Counted from the stretch's first letter, positions 17,372 through 26,288 are shown. The stretch is 62,588 bases of DNA from Euryarchaeota archaeon UBA52 (GCA_002505455.1 DAVB01000002.1:1-62588), one strand, 5' to 3'. Made by a program: numbers and translations. The notes: generated by a model not told the origin, from the letters alone.

Positions 17372-19420
17372 TTAAAATGCATCCTTGTGCCTTTTCCTTG
17401 AATGATCATTTGACCAATTATACGCGAGTTGGAGTATCTTGAGGAAGTCCCCCTGTCCGTCTTTCCGCATCCTGTCATGAAGTGCGTCGTTCTGGATGAA
17501 TACATCGCCCCAGATATTTGCCGCTGTTCCCTTTCCGCCCTTTGGCATGTCGAATACCTCGTCCAGAGTTGGTTCCAGCAAGGCTTTCCAGACTCTTGCG
17601 GGGTCTACTGCCATGGTCACCTCTACAATGATCTCGTCCGTGTTGAGGCCCGTACCAGTCTGCCAGCTGTCTTCACCCATATCAGCCAGGAACGGGAGGC
17701 AGATATCTGAGACTGAAAGTGCGGTGAGTGGGTCGGCCCCGGTCATCTCTGCGAATGCATCGCGCATCCTACCTCTGTCTGCTCCCTTGCTCCCGACGAG
17801 GGTTCTCATCTGGTCTATTGAGTTAGGCACTAGGAACCTGAGGTCTGTGAAATATACGAATGGCTTGCCGTCATCTGGAGCGAATATGTGCTTGAAGGGC
17901 GACTGGCCCGGTACCTCTCCGAGATCATCGAGCCTGTACAGCGTCTTCAGCGCGTTTGTTCCTATGGACTGTATGCAACGGCGTATGATACGCTCCGGTG
18001 CTGCCGAGACGTCATTGAAAGTGTCCATGTATTCGCTCATCGTCATGATATCGTAACCACGCACTGCCAGAATTGTGTGGACGTTCGGGCCCTGCACATT
18101 CTCGCCATCGACCATGGCTGAGCTTATCCACTTTGCACCTCTGCTGCTCTCGCTTCGAGCAACAAGATCTGCATATGCCGTGAACCTTCTGGATACTCTG
18201 TTCATGAAATCAGCCTGATCTAGCTTGGTGAACAGGGATGCAGTGAAGTTGGTCTTCAATGCGTGATCCGCGACTTGACTTGCATTCACACATGTGAGTA
18301 GATTTCCTTGGTCATCCGGGTAGACAACAAGGCGACGTCTCTTCCCTCCGCCTCCGAGTGTTCCAGTCTCGTTGCTTGTGAGATAGTATCCTAAAGCAGC
18401 TGTGACTTCAAACAGTCTTGCGTATTTGTCTTCATCGCTGGCTCCCCGTATCCATTCATCGATACCAGGTTCGACGAGATGGAATTCAAGAGGGACTAGC
18501 TCCGAACCGCCGCCGAACATTTGCCGCACGGTAGCGGATCTCATCATGCCCATCATCGTGTAGAGGGATGTCTTTCCTGTAGTGATGTAAACATCGGTAA
18601 TGCCATCCTCTCCAAATGAGGCTCTTCTGTCGGGCATGTTAACCAGGAGATTGAACGCGGTTGCGTTCTCCCTGTTACCATCCACAGCAGGCCATATCCA
18701 TGAGTAAGGTCTGGTCATCATGTAACCGCTGGCATCCTTTCCGAATCCTGCAGGAGAGTATCTTGTCCAGCCGAGCCTGTTGTTGAATGTGACGCCGCGA
18801 TGCATGAGCGATGGATAGTACACCTTGTCTTGTGGGTCGGATCCAGGGACTACGCCTCTATGTCCGAGCCCCCATAGGATTGGTTCCCATTCTGCATATG
18901 ACGAATCGCCCTTGCCCAGGAATGGATGTTGGTCGGATATGTTATTCTTCGGCTTTCCATTACTCGACAGAACTGATCCGCCCAGGCGATCTTCATCCCC
19001 CGTGGAGCAGAAAAATAGTGTTTGAGTTGTAGATACCTGCTTTGGTGTCCACATATTTGCATTGACTACGGTCTTCTGTCGGATAAAGTCCGCAGGGGTG
19101 TCAATTCGACGTTCGAACTTGAATCTCTGCGTATCGATCCATGACGAGCCTAGGAACAGATTGGTGTTCATCAATCGTGCCTTCCCTGGCCCAACGTACC
19201 TCTCAATTGGGTTGTCCTTAGCCTCATCATTGCCATCCAGACGGGCCCAAGGTCCTTCCATGGGTATATGCTTCAGGAATTTCTCGTGATCGAGTTCTTT
19301 GCTCTCAGCATCCTTTATGCTGTCTTGAATAGCATCCATCAGCCGGACATAAGTCTCCGAGGGGGCAATGGTCTTTGCCTTTCTCATTTCTGTGTTTGAT
19401 ATGCTTCTATGTTCCCACAT
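17372..19420 (-). CDS. Unrecognised 682-residue soluble protein, probably abundant
   Basis: I do not recognise this protein. It is 682 residues, hydrophilic, without signal peptide or membrane helix, and lacks a P-loop, a zinc cluster or any familiar catalytic signature. It is aromatic- and Gly-rich (GHRGVVPGSDPQDKVYY, MMTRPYSWIWPAVDGN, GYYLTSNETGTLGGGGKRRR), has many Met residues (LYTMMGMMRSATVRQMFGGG), and a basic C-terminus (SRKRHKDAF). The sequence reads like an assembly-forming structural protein rather than an enzyme, but that is impression only. Translation start ATG 19420 has one of the best Shine-Dalgarno sequences in the window (GAGGTGA, six bases away), and its operon promoter has a near-consensus TATA, so high expression is likely. 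It is the second gene after the 80-residue membrane protein. A viral or provirus structural origin cannot be excluded, although no other viral gene is nearby. Confidence 0.75.
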   Translation of the reverse strand: MWEHRSISNTEMRKAKTIAPSETYVRLMDAIQDSIKDAESKELDHEKFLKHIPMEGPWARLDGNDEAKDNPIERYVGPGKARLMNTNLFLGSSWIDTQRFKFERRIDTPADFIRQKTVVNANMWTPKQVSTTQTLFFCSTGDEDRLGGSVLSSNGKPKNNISDQHPFLGKGDSSYAEWEPILWGLGHRGVVPGSDPQDKVYYPSLMHRGVTFNNRLGWTRYSPAGFGKDASGYMMTRPYSWIWPAVDGNRENATAFNLLVNMPDRRASFGEDGITDVYITTGKTSLYTMMGMMRSATVRQMFGGGSELVPLEFHLVEPGIDEWIRGASDEDKYARLFEVTAALGYYLTSNETGTLGGGGKRRRLVVYPDDQGNLLTCVNASQVADHALKTNFTASLFTKLDQADFMNRVSRRFTAYADLVARSESSRGAKWISSAMVDGENVQGPNVHTILAVRGYDIMTMSEYMDTFNDVSAAPERIIRRCIQSIGTNALKTLYRLDDLGEVPGQSPFKHIFAPDDGKPFVYFTDLRFLVPNSIDQMRTLVGSKGADRGRMRDAFAEMTGADPLTALSVSDICLPFLADMGEDSWQTGTGLNTDEIIVEVTMAVDPARVWKALLEPTLDEVFDMPKGGKGTAANIWGDVFIQNDALHDRMRKDGQGDFLKILQLAYNWSNDHSRKRHKDAF

Positions 19421-19426
19421 CTTAAT

Positions 19427-19433
19427 TCACCTC
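19427..19433 (-). promoter_or_regulatory. Strong Shine-Dalgarno of the 682-residue protein
   Basis: GAGGTGA, six bases from the ATG at 19420. The TGA stop of the upstream 80-residue gene (19432-19434) overlaps the SD, so the two genes are translationally linked. Confidence 0.7.
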
Positions 19434-19674
19434 AGAACTTGGTCTCCGGTTCCTCTTCAGGCTCTTCCTCTTTGGAACCGAATGGAAGAGAAGGCATCGA
19501 TTGGCCGCCTGAGAAAAAGAGCATCGCTGCGACTGCGAGAGAGCCTACTCCAAGCAGTATTTTGGCCATGTCGTCCGAGTCTCCAGTTACCACAAAGGCA
19601 TCGGCAAGAGCCATCGCGCCTATTGCTCCAGAAATTATGATTGGCATCATTTGCTTTTCATCCGCTTCGCTCAT
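19432..19674 (-). CDS. Small two-helix membrane protein in operon with the 682-residue protein
   Basis: 80 residues. Two hydrophobic helices (PIIISGAIGAMALADAFVV and AKILLGVGSLAVAAMLFF) separated by an acidic loop (TGDSDDM), then a Pro/Glu-rich tail SKEEEPEEEPETKF. Both ends are probably cytosolic. No family recognised. It starts about 25 bases after a near-consensus TATA box, which suggests a leaderless, strongly transcribed first gene, and its stop overlaps the Shine-Dalgarno of the 682-residue gene. The simplest reading is a membrane anchor or partner for that protein. Confidence 0.7.
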   Translation of the reverse strand: MSEADEKQMMPIIISGAIGAMALADAFVVTGDSDDMAKILLGVGSLAVAAMLFFSGGQSMPSLPFGSKEEEPEEEPETKF

Positions 19675-19698
19675 TGTTACTCGTTCAGTTTGTCACTG

Positions 19699-19707
19699 TA
19701 TATATTA
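19699..19707 (-). promoter_or_regulatory. Near-consensus TATA box for the 80-aa/682-aa operon
   Basis: TAATATATA on the minus strand, centred ~29 bases before the ATG at 19674. It is the best TATA match that I saw in the window. The intergenic region 19675-19820 otherwise holds only the leader of the divergent 90-residue gene. Confidence 0.6.
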
Positions 19708-19820
19708 CCTGCCGCTGATGAAAGGTATAACTCGACACGTATAGTCATTGATTCAGAAATTGTGATACGAAATTACGATATCGGTGCGAACATCAAGAAC
19801 CGGTTATTGCTGGGAGGGTC

Positions 19821-20093
19821 ATGGCGGGGAGGTCCCAATCGATTAGAAAGGTGGGGTTCACCCTGCGTTCGTCCTTGTCTTGGATCCGTCCCATGGCTGC
19901 TGCCGTGATTGCTTATGCAGTACTTGGGTGGACCGAGATATGGCAATGGGGAGGGATATTCGTGGCGACGTATCTGATGGAGTTGACTGCGGTCTACCTG
20001 TCCCTGCCAACCGGTTCGATGGATGATGATTATGAAGAAGATTCTGGCAGCGGCTCTGGTAGAAAGATGCCGAAAATGAAAAAGAAGTTCTGA
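19821..20093 (+). CDS. Small membrane protein divergent from the 682-residue operon
   Basis: 90 residues from the ATG at 19821, with a GGGAGGG purine run just upstream. A basic N-terminus (SIRKVGFTLRSSLSWIR) precedes two hydrophobic helices (MAAAVIAYAVLGWTEIW, WGGIFVATYLMELTAVYLSL), then an acidic patch (MDDDYEEDSGSGSG) and a basic end (RKMPKMKKKF). The plan resembles the 80-residue protein opposite: two short helices and a charged, flexible tail ending in KF. Unrecognised. Its stop is one base from the stop of the convergent WD40 gene. Confidence 0.6.
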   Translation: MAGRSQSIRKVGFTLRSSLSWIRPMAAAVIAYAVLGWTEIWQWGGIFVATYLMELTAVYLSLPTGSMDDDYEEDSGSGSGRKMPKMKKKF

Positions 20094-20094
20094 A

Positions 20095-21294
20095 TCAATT
20101 AGTGGCTAGCGAGATCAATACAGTCTGCTTTCTTGTTCTTCTGACGTTGAAGCCGCCATCTATCAACATCTGCTCAACTATATCCAACACTCGCTGTGTA
20201 ACATCTAATTGGACCCCCCAGTATGCAACTTCCCCTTCAGAATTCCCCGAGAAAAGGTAATCGCCATCATTACTGAACCTAACATCGTTGATCCTTCCTC
20301 TGTTGCCTCTCAGCGTCTTACGCTCAATGAAAGAATCTATGTCCCATATTCTAATTGTGTTATCCTTCGAACCGCTTGCTAGAAGCGTTCTGTCTGGTGA
20401 GATGGAAAGGGAGTATACTTCCCCAGAGTGACCGGAAAATGTCCCATTTATCTCGCGCTCTTGAGTATTCCATCGATGTATAAGCTTGTGATCAAATGCG
20501 ACCAATACTGACCGGTCATCATCAAGCATCACAAGAGAATTGATTGGTTTCCCGAACTCAGATGAGCCGGCGATATGAGTTGGATCGGGTAATTTCCAGA
20601 CATTTACTGAGCCATCTTGCCCCCCAGTAGCAAAAGTATTGCCTGTGGAGGAGAATGACAATGCAGTCACGGCGCCCTCATGTGCTCTGAACTCAGCATG
20701 CGTTTCTAGTGTCTTAATATTGGTTAATCTAACGTTTCCATTGTAGAGGCCGGAAGCCATCATCGACCCATCTGGGTGGATAGCTACGCTGAGTACTCCA
20801 AACCCGCCTAAATCCAATGTTTGGATAAGCTCGCCATCAGAAGTGCTCCACATTTGGACTGTTTTGTCTAGCGACCCACAAGCGAGAATGGACCTATCCG
20901 GCGTTGTTACCAATTGGCCCTTGTATGCAGTTTGGTCGAGTGTTTTCACAACGGTATCATCGATGGGGTCCCAGAAATGTATCCTTTGATCCATACCAAC
21001 CGAGGCACAGATGGAATCGTCGATGAAAGACACCGATGTGACGGGGTCTTTGTGAATCGTTTTAGAGACGAGGGGGCCACTTAGCATCACCTCGATCTGC
21101 TCATTAGGAGCTTGCAGAGTAGACAATCGTTCCTTCAACCTGAATATTCTGATGAAATCTAGTGCAGCCTGCTGCTCGTCCTGAGCTGCAGATTTTTTTT
21201 CCTCCTCAATTCTCTCCTTTATGTCGCCACTCAATCCTGCGAATGGATTTGGAAGGTTCTCTGATTCTTCATCTCGTGGAGGGTCTTCACTCAT
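20095..21294 (-). CDS. WD40 beta-propeller protein
   Basis: 399 residues from the ATG at 21294; the ORF extends to 21321 but would overlap the upstream gene's stop. The first ~85 residues are acidic and helical (LSGDIKERIEEEKKSAAQDE), then about seven WD repeats, e.g. SVSFIDDSICASVGMDQRIHFWD, LSFSSTGNTFATGGQDG plus VNVWK, and LSISPDRTLLASGSKDNT plus IRIWD, ending with a ~45-residue helix/strand cap. No signal peptide, so cytosolic; WD propellers act as protein-interaction platforms. It starts 23 bases after the giant TSP3 protein, so the two probably form a transcript. Partner unknown. Confidence 0.85.
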   Translation of the reverse strand: MSEDPPRDEESENLPNPFAGLSGDIKERIEEEKKSAAQDEQQAALDFIRIFRLKERLSTLQAPNEQIEVMLSGPLVSKTIHKDPVTSVSFIDDSICASVGMDQRIHFWDPIDDTVVKTLDQTAYKGQLVTTPDRSILACGSLDKTVQMWSTSDGELIQTLDLGGFGVLSVAIHPDGSMMASGLYNGNVRLTNIKTLETHAEFRAHEGAVTALSFSSTGNTFATGGQDGSVNVWKLPDPTHIAGSSEFGKPINSLVMLDDDRSVLVAFDHKLIHRWNTQEREINGTFSGHSGEVYSLSISPDRTLLASGSKDNTIRIWDIDSFIERKTLRGNRGRINDVRFSNDGDYLFSGNSEGEVAYWGVQLDVTQRVLDIVEQMLIDGGFNVRRTRKQTVLISLATN

Positions 21295-21317
21295 GCAGAT
21301 CAATCCGATTTTCAGAG

Positions 21318-24300
21318 TCAACCTTCATCCTCGGAACGGGATGATTCGAGTCTTTTTCGAAGACGGTCCCGGATTAGAGGGGCCATGAATAGGCCAACTA
21401 CAAGGAGGAGGGCGATGAAAGCACCGAATACTGCAAATGTCTCACTCACTTGGGCCCCCACCGACTCACATTCTTTGTTGTTATCGACATCACTCGGCAC
21501 GTCGTTGGAATCAAGCGGGTCTGATCTGCAACGTATCTCGTCTAGATCATCCCAACCGTCGCCGTCGTCGTCAAGATCTATCACTAACGTCGAGGGTATG
21601 CCTTCTATCAGGTAATCTGTGAGACCGTCGCCGTCGGTATCAAGGTAGGCAGCTGGGTCCGAGGGGAATGCATCTGGCCCACCAGAGCATATTCCAGGGA
21701 AGCTTGCGCTTCCATCGCAAACTTTGTCGCCATCTGAATCTGGATCAGAATTATCGCCTATTCCGTCGTTATCTGTATCCAAATACTCACTCGGGTCAGT
21801 TGGGAATGGGTCAGAGACGTCAGGGGTTCCGTCCATGTCACAATCAAGGGAGAGGATACATTCGGGATGCTCGTATTCGTTGGCAAGGCCGTCACCATCC
21901 GAGTCTGGATCAGAGTTGTCGCCTATTCCGTCATTGTCGAAATCGCTCCAATCATTGGGATCTTCTGGGAACTTGTCTTCTGAATTGAATACCCCGTCTC
22001 CATCCATATCTGGGTCTTCATCGTCGCAGATGTAGTCGCCATCTAGATCGTCTGGAGTATCGTTCGGATTTAGTGCGGAGGAATCGCATTTGTACTCCAT
22101 GCTGTCCGTATAACCGTCTCCATCGTCATCAGCATCCTCGTCACCATAGAAGGCCGGCCATTGAGGGTCGACTTGGTCTGCAAGGCGATCTTGATCTCTG
22201 TCCATTGGTATATTCGGATTGAAAGGCTCAGGGTCCTCGCCTCTAGAGCATACGCCAACTACCTCATTGCTCCCATCGCAGAATCCATCGCCATCCGAAT
22301 CTGGGTTTAGCGGATCTGTTCCCCGGTCAGAGGTCGAGATGTAGAATCCGGTTCCAGTTTCAACGCTGTCATCGAGACCGTCGCCGTCGTCGTCATAATC
22401 CTCAACGAAGTTGGCTGAAGCCCCATCAGGGAGATTATCCCATAGACCATCCCCATCCGTATCCATTGGAAGTGTGGGATCTACAGGATATGGATCTGGG
22501 CCCGCAGTACAGGACTGTCGATCGTAGGGGCCATCGCAAATACCGTCACTGTCAGTGTCCACGGAAGTTGGATTCGTTCCTGCTATGCTCTCATCCGTAT
22601 CGTCTACACCATCGTTATCGTCATCTGTATCAGAAAGATCTCCGACAGTATCGCCATCTGTATCGAGCCAATCGGATGGGTCCAAGGGGAAGGCATCCTC
22701 TGAGTCGCTGAATCCATCATTATCGTCATCGTCATCAGCTACTGCCGGACCATTTCCGTCGAAATCAGAGTCGGCTAACCCATCGCCATCCGTATCAACC
22801 GGGAAATTAGGATTCATTGGGAAAGGATCTGGTCCGTATGTACAAACCCCTGATATTTCGATTGGACCGTCGCAGAAACCGTCGTTGTCTGAATCAACAT
22901 CCAATGGAGAAGAGCCTGAATTTGCCTCTATTGAGTCGGAGAGGCCGTCATTGTCGTCGTCTGAGTCAGAAATTAAATCGGTATATGTTGAAAGATCATC
23001 TGGGACACTATCAGGCATGCCGTCAAGGTCAGAATCGGCAAGCACGGCTATCTCGATGTAGATGCTTGCTGTTACTCCTGAAGAATTGGTTGCGTCTACC
23101 TGATATGTCACAAGTTCAGTCACTTGGGTCGGGGTCCCACTTATGGTTCCATCAACAGGGGATATCTCTAGACCATAGGGGAGTGCTGGTGATACAGTCC
23201 ATGCCACTGCTGAGTTGTTGGTTGCGTTTCTTACAACCCAGAGATCACTTCCAGATGCGCTCTCTTTAGCATCGAAATACATGTCTCTATCCAATATCAC
23301 GTAACCTGTGCTCCGAGCTGATTCACTAGAGTGGGATCCTGGTCGAATATCTGCAAGCAAGGAGGCGGAGAAGTCATCTGTATTGACAACATGTGGCTCA
23401 TAGCCACTACTAGCCGATGATGCTGTGAAATAAGAATAGCCTTCATCGGTAGCGGTGAAGCCGCTGTATTGTCCCGGATAGGAAGATATCACGCCCGACG
23501 TAAGATCAGCAGAGAGCCACGATGTCGAGTTCTCAGGCGAGTGAAACCACAACTCATTTCCAGTTACACCATCATTAGCAGAAAATGCAATCATTCCGGC
23601 TATGTTGTGGAAGCCTTCTGAGACTGAGCCTGGATTGCTGCCCTGTGATCCTGGCCTTATGTCTGAATTACGCGTGCAGGTCTGATCTACAGAATTGAAC
23701 GACCACAATTCATTGCCATAAGCCTGATCTCTCGCGGAAAAGTAGATTCTGTCTCCGATAACTAATGGATCGTCTGAACCAGAGTTCGGTTGTCCACTTG
23801 AGCTTCCCTGCCAGATATCGCAAGCCAAGGTAGCTTCCCAGTTTTGAGATGTTTTGTCTATGGCCCAGAGTTCTGTCCCATAGGTTTGGTTACTTGCATC
23901 GAACACGATATGGTCCCCCACATCTTTGAATGGCAGCAAGTAACCTGGTAAACTCGGAGTATTTCCGGGATTGATGTCTCCGAGAAGGCTCGTGTGTCCT
24001 GTGAGCGTATCATGTACCCATGGCTCTATTCCAAACGAGCCATCATCTGCATCAAACAATAGCCATCTATCTGAAATGGGAACTAGACCGGAGAATACTC
24101 CCGGAGAAGAGCCAGATGATCCAGGGGATAGGTCGGCCACAATCTCTGCTGTTCCAGAGGTTGGATCGTAACTCCACAATTCACTTCCCGTTGTGCCATC
24201 TTCAGCATTAAACCATAATTTCCCAGACATGGGAATCAATCCGGTGCTGCTTCCAGGCTTACTTCCAGCACTGCCGGGGCGTATATCCTCGGTCATCCAG

Positions 24301-24863
24301 TAAGTATCATTCAAGGGGCTGTACGCCCATAATTCAGTTCCAGATGCAGATTCAGTGGCATCGAAGTAAAGAATGTGGTCAAGAATTGCGAATCCGCCAT
24401 ACTTGCCCACCTGGCCCCCGTAGGAACTTGACTGGGAGATTGTTGTGATCTCGGAGATTGAATTGGTTGAGGGATCGTATTTCCACAACTGTGACTTCGG
24501 AGTATTTGCATCGAAGTAGAGCATCCCATCCATAGCAACCATGCCTGAATTTTGGCCCAATGTGCCCGAAGAGGGGATATCTGCTACCTTCACAGGGGGT
24601 TCTGGCTGAGGACATATAATTGGAGGGGTGCAGTCTCCTTCTGCCTCACTACCAAATGCCGGTACTGCGTCAAAAGTCATAGGTTCGATTTGAGATCCTA
24701 CGACAACTATTGACGGATGGTTAAACTCCGCATGAATTCCCGAATCCGAGTGTGTTGATGCTGCGTTGTATTCCTCCAATGCAAGAGGGGCGGCAGAAGA
24801 GCCCAACATAATCATGATGAGTAGCGTCGTCAATGCTACACTGAGGGTATGCCTTCGGCCCAT
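21318..24863 (-). CDS. Giant secreted protein: ELW-repeat propeller, Ig-like domain, thrombospondin type-3 calcium repeats, C-terminal anchor
   Basis: 1,181 residues from the ATG at 24863 (a TTG at 24890 is the alternative). Signal peptide RRHTLSVALTTLLIMIMLGSS. Residues ~85-560 hold at least eight 'ELWxx..' repeats of ~45-50 residues (e.g. GTELWAYSPLNDTYWM, GSELWSYDPTSGTAEIVADL, GNELWSFNSVD), each with a G-S-x-P-G turn, probably a beta-propeller. Then an Ig-like (He_PIG-type) domain (ALPYGLEISPVDGTISGTPT). From ~640 to ~1100 there are more than a dozen thrombospondin type-3 motifs, DxDxDGxxD, such as DTDGDGLADSDFDGNG and DSDGDGLANEYEHPE; these bind calcium and stiffen in seawater-like calcium. 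Last come a membrane helix (FAVFGAFIALLLVVGLFMAPLI) and a basic/acidic tail. Probably an adhesin or surface-tethered sensor. Confidence 0.85.
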   Translation of the reverse strand: MGRRHTLSVALTTLLIMIMLGSSAAPLALEEYNAASTHSDSGIHAEFNHPSIVVVGSQIEPMTFDAVPAFGSEAEGDCTPPIICPQPEPPVKVADIPSSGTLGQNSGMVAMDGMLYFDANTPKSQLWKYDPSTNSISEITTISQSSSYGGQVGKYGGFAILDHILYFDATESASGTELWAYSPLNDTYWMTEDIRPGSAGSKPGSSTGLIPMSGKLWFNAEDGTTGSELWSYDPTSGTAEIVADLSPGSSGSSPGVFSGLVPISDRWLLFDADDGSFGIEPWVHDTLTGHTSLLGDINPGNTPSLPGYLLPFKDVGDHIVFDASNQTYGTELWAIDKTSQNWEATLACDIWQGSSSGQPNSGSDDPLVIGDRIYFSARDQAYGNELWSFNSVDQTCTRNSDIRPGSQGSNPGSVSEGFHNIAGMIAFSANDGVTGNELWFHSPENSTSWLSADLTSGVISSYPGQYSGFTATDEGYSYFTASSASSGYEPHVVNTDDFSASLLADIRPGSHSSESARSTGYVILDRDMYFDAKESASGSDLWVVRNATNNSAVAWTVSPALPYGLEISPVDGTISGTPTQVTELVTYQVDATNSSGVTASIYIEIAVLADSDLDGMPDSVPDDLSTYTDLISDSDDDNDGLSDSIEANSGSSPLDVDSDNDGFCDGPIEISGVCTYGPDPFPMNPNFPVDTDGDGLADSDFDGNGPAVADDDDDNDGFSDSEDAFPLDPSDWLDTDGDTVGDLSDTDDDNDGVDDTDESIAGTNPTSVDTDSDGICDGPYDRQSCTAGPDPYPVDPTLPMDTDGDGLWDNLPDGASANFVEDYDDDGDGLDDSVETGTGFYISTSDRGTDPLNPDSDGDGFCDGSNEVVGVCSRGEDPEPFNPNIPMDRDQDRLADQVDPQWPAFYGDEDADDDGDGYTDSMEYKCDSSALNPNDTPDDLDGDYICDDEDPDMDGDGVFNSEDKFPEDPNDWSDFDNDGIGDNSDPDSDGDGLANEYEHPECILSLDCDMDGTPDVSDPFPTDPSEYLDTDNDGIGDNSDPDSDGDKVCDGSASFPGICSGGPDAFPSDPAAYLDTDGDGLTDYLIEGIPSTLVIDLDDDGDGWDDLDEIRCRSDPLDSNDVPSDVDNNKECESVGAQVSETFAVFGAFIALLLVVGLFMAPLIRDRLRKRLESSRSEDEG
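21480..22990 (-). repeat. Degenerate tandem DNA repeats encoding calcium-binding TSP3 motifs
   Basis: Recurring units seen on + as variants of 'ccgtcgccgtc(gt)atc' and 'tcagagttgtcgcctattccgtc' (two near-identical copies at about 21745-21775 and 21905-21935). They encode the DxDxDG repeats of the protein above. Such repeats can recombine and misassemble in metagenomic contigs, so copy number should be treated with care. Confidence 0.6.
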
Positions 24864-24931
24864 ACCCTCAGCCAGATTGCTCTTCCTCAAAAATGCGGTG
24901 CCGATGTCAACGTGTAAATACGGAGTTAATG

Positions 24932-25000
24932 ATTCACTTACTTTATTCGGGTGTTATCCCACATTTTGATGGAAGGCATCATTCACTTTACTCGGATGTG
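24932..25000 (+). promoter_or_regulatory. Imperfect direct repeat upstream of the thymidine phosphorylase gene
   Basis: ATTCACTTactTTATTCGGGTG (24932-24953) recurs as ATTCACTT-TACTCGGATGTG (24981-25000), 49 bases apart, with the second copy immediately before the ATG at 25008. Repeats so placed could be activator/repressor half-sites or a duplicated promoter. Supported only by sight. Confidence 0.3.
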
Positions 25001-25007
25001 AATCTAC

Positions 25008-26288
25008 ATGGGAGGGCGCAAAAGGGGTATCGAGATATTTGTACAATCTGTATCAGATGGATCGATGTCTGATGAGGAGGTAATCGAATATCTCGCAGAA
25101 ATATTCGAGAATGGACTTGATTCAAGTGAGACGGTTCTCTTGACAAAGGAGATGCGGGACTCAGGAACTGTAATTCATTGGCCTGAAGAGATGAGCGCAC
25201 TCGTTGTTGACAAGCACTCAACAGGCGGTGTTGGCGACAAAGTGTCGATAGCCCTGGCACCTGCTTTAGCGGCCTGCGGAGCGAAGGTTCCGATGATATC
25301 GGGACGAGGGCTGGGACATACGGGGGGTACTCTTGACAAATTAGAATCGATACCTGGTTTTAGAACTGGTATCCCAGTTGAAGAATTAATCGAGCAGGTT
25401 TCGAAGATAGGAGTTGCAATGGTTGGTCAGACTGAAGACCTGGTTCCTGCTGACCGTCGGATGTATGCTCTGAGAGACATTTCTGGATTGGTGGCGTCTG
25501 TTCCACTTATCACTGGAAGTATAGTCTCCAAGAAGGCAGCAGAGGGAATTAGTGCACTCGTACTTGATGTGAAGACAGGCAGTGCCGCATTCATGAAAGA
25601 TAAGGCTTCAGCTGAAGAGCTAGCGTATTCCATGAAGAGCGTCGCTGAAGGAATGGGGATTTCTACAACTTGTCTGATAACATCGATGGATCATCCGATT
25701 GGGCACGCGGTGGGCAACTCCCTCGAGATTGTTGAGTCTGTTGAGGCACTTTGTGGAAGGGGGCCTGATGATCTGGAAGAGTTGGTGTGTATTCAAGGCG
25801 GCTTACTTCTCAGTTCGATAGGTTTGGCCGTTGATCAGGGACATGGATCGGCTATGATACTTGATTCACTCTACGATGGGTCTGCATTTAGTAAATTCTT
25901 GGAGATGGTAGAGGCGCAAGGGGGAGATGCATCGATATTCGATTCTGATCAAGGCATGTTTGCAGGCCTTGGCCTGATCGACTCCGAGCTATATTCGACG
26001 GACGTTCTCTCGGATTACGAAGGATGGGTTTCGAATATAAATGCGGTTTCGATTGCCGATTTGTGTCTTAAGCTTGGAGCAGGTAGAATAGAATTGGGGG
26101 GTTCGATCGACCATTCGGTCGGGATTATTGTCCACGTGGGGGTAGGAAGTCCGGTCTCAAAGAATGAGATCCTCGCCACAGTCTACCACAGGGAGGGGAA
26201 GTCTGATGATTTGCATGCTATTAAGGGCGCATTCGACATTTCCAAAGAGCCTCAATTCCCGTTATCTAGAATTTTAGGGGTCGTCTGA
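25008..26288 (+). CDS. deoA: Thymidine/pyrimidine-nucleoside phosphorylase
   Basis: 426 residues, the normal length of bacterial DeoA/Pdp and shorter than the ~500-residue archaeal AMP phosphorylases of the same superfamily, whose extra N-terminal domain is absent here. It cleaves thymidine (or uridine) with phosphate to base and (deoxy)ribose 1-phosphate. VDKHSTGGVGDKVS at ~68-80 is the phosphate-binding signature; SGRGLGHTGGTLDKLESIPG, KKAAEGISALVLDVKTGSAAFM and a C-terminal beta domain with VGIIVHVGVGSPV complete the fold. The stop codon ends at 26288 and the convergent AlkB gene ends at 26289, so there is no space for a terminator between them. It may use DNA-derived nucleosides scavenged from seawater. 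Confidence 0.9.
   Translation: MGGRKRGIEIFVQSVSDGSMSDEEVIEYLAEIFENGLDSSETVLLTKEMRDSGTVIHWPEEMSALVVDKHSTGGVGDKVSIALAPALAACGAKVPMISGRGLGHTGGTLDKLESIPGFRTGIPVEELIEQVSKIGVAMVGQTEDLVPADRRMYALRDISGLVASVPLITGSIVSKKAAEGISALVLDVKTGSAAFMKDKASAEELAYSMKSVAEGMGISTTCLITSMDHPIGHAVGNSLEIVESVEALCGRGPDDLEELVCIQGGLLLSSIGLAVDQGHGSAMILDSLYDGSAFSKFLEMVEAQGGDASIFDSDQGMFAGLGLIDSELYSTDVLSDYEGWVSNINAVSIADLCLKLGAGRIELGGSIDHSVGIIVHVGVGSPVSKNEILATVYHREGKSDDLHAIKGAFDISKEPQFPLSRILGVV

Noticed and set aside
17372..19420. The 682-residue protein as a viral capsid protein or FtsZ/tubulin
   Set aside because: The Gly-rich stretch GGGGKRRR is not the tubulin signature GGGTGTG, no terminase, portal or other viral gene is nearby, and no capsid motif is visible.
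22555..23061. Plus-strand ORF of 168 codons, Ser/Pro-rich
   Set aside because: Antisense shadow of the thrombospondin repeats; the apparent repeat comes from the opposite strand.
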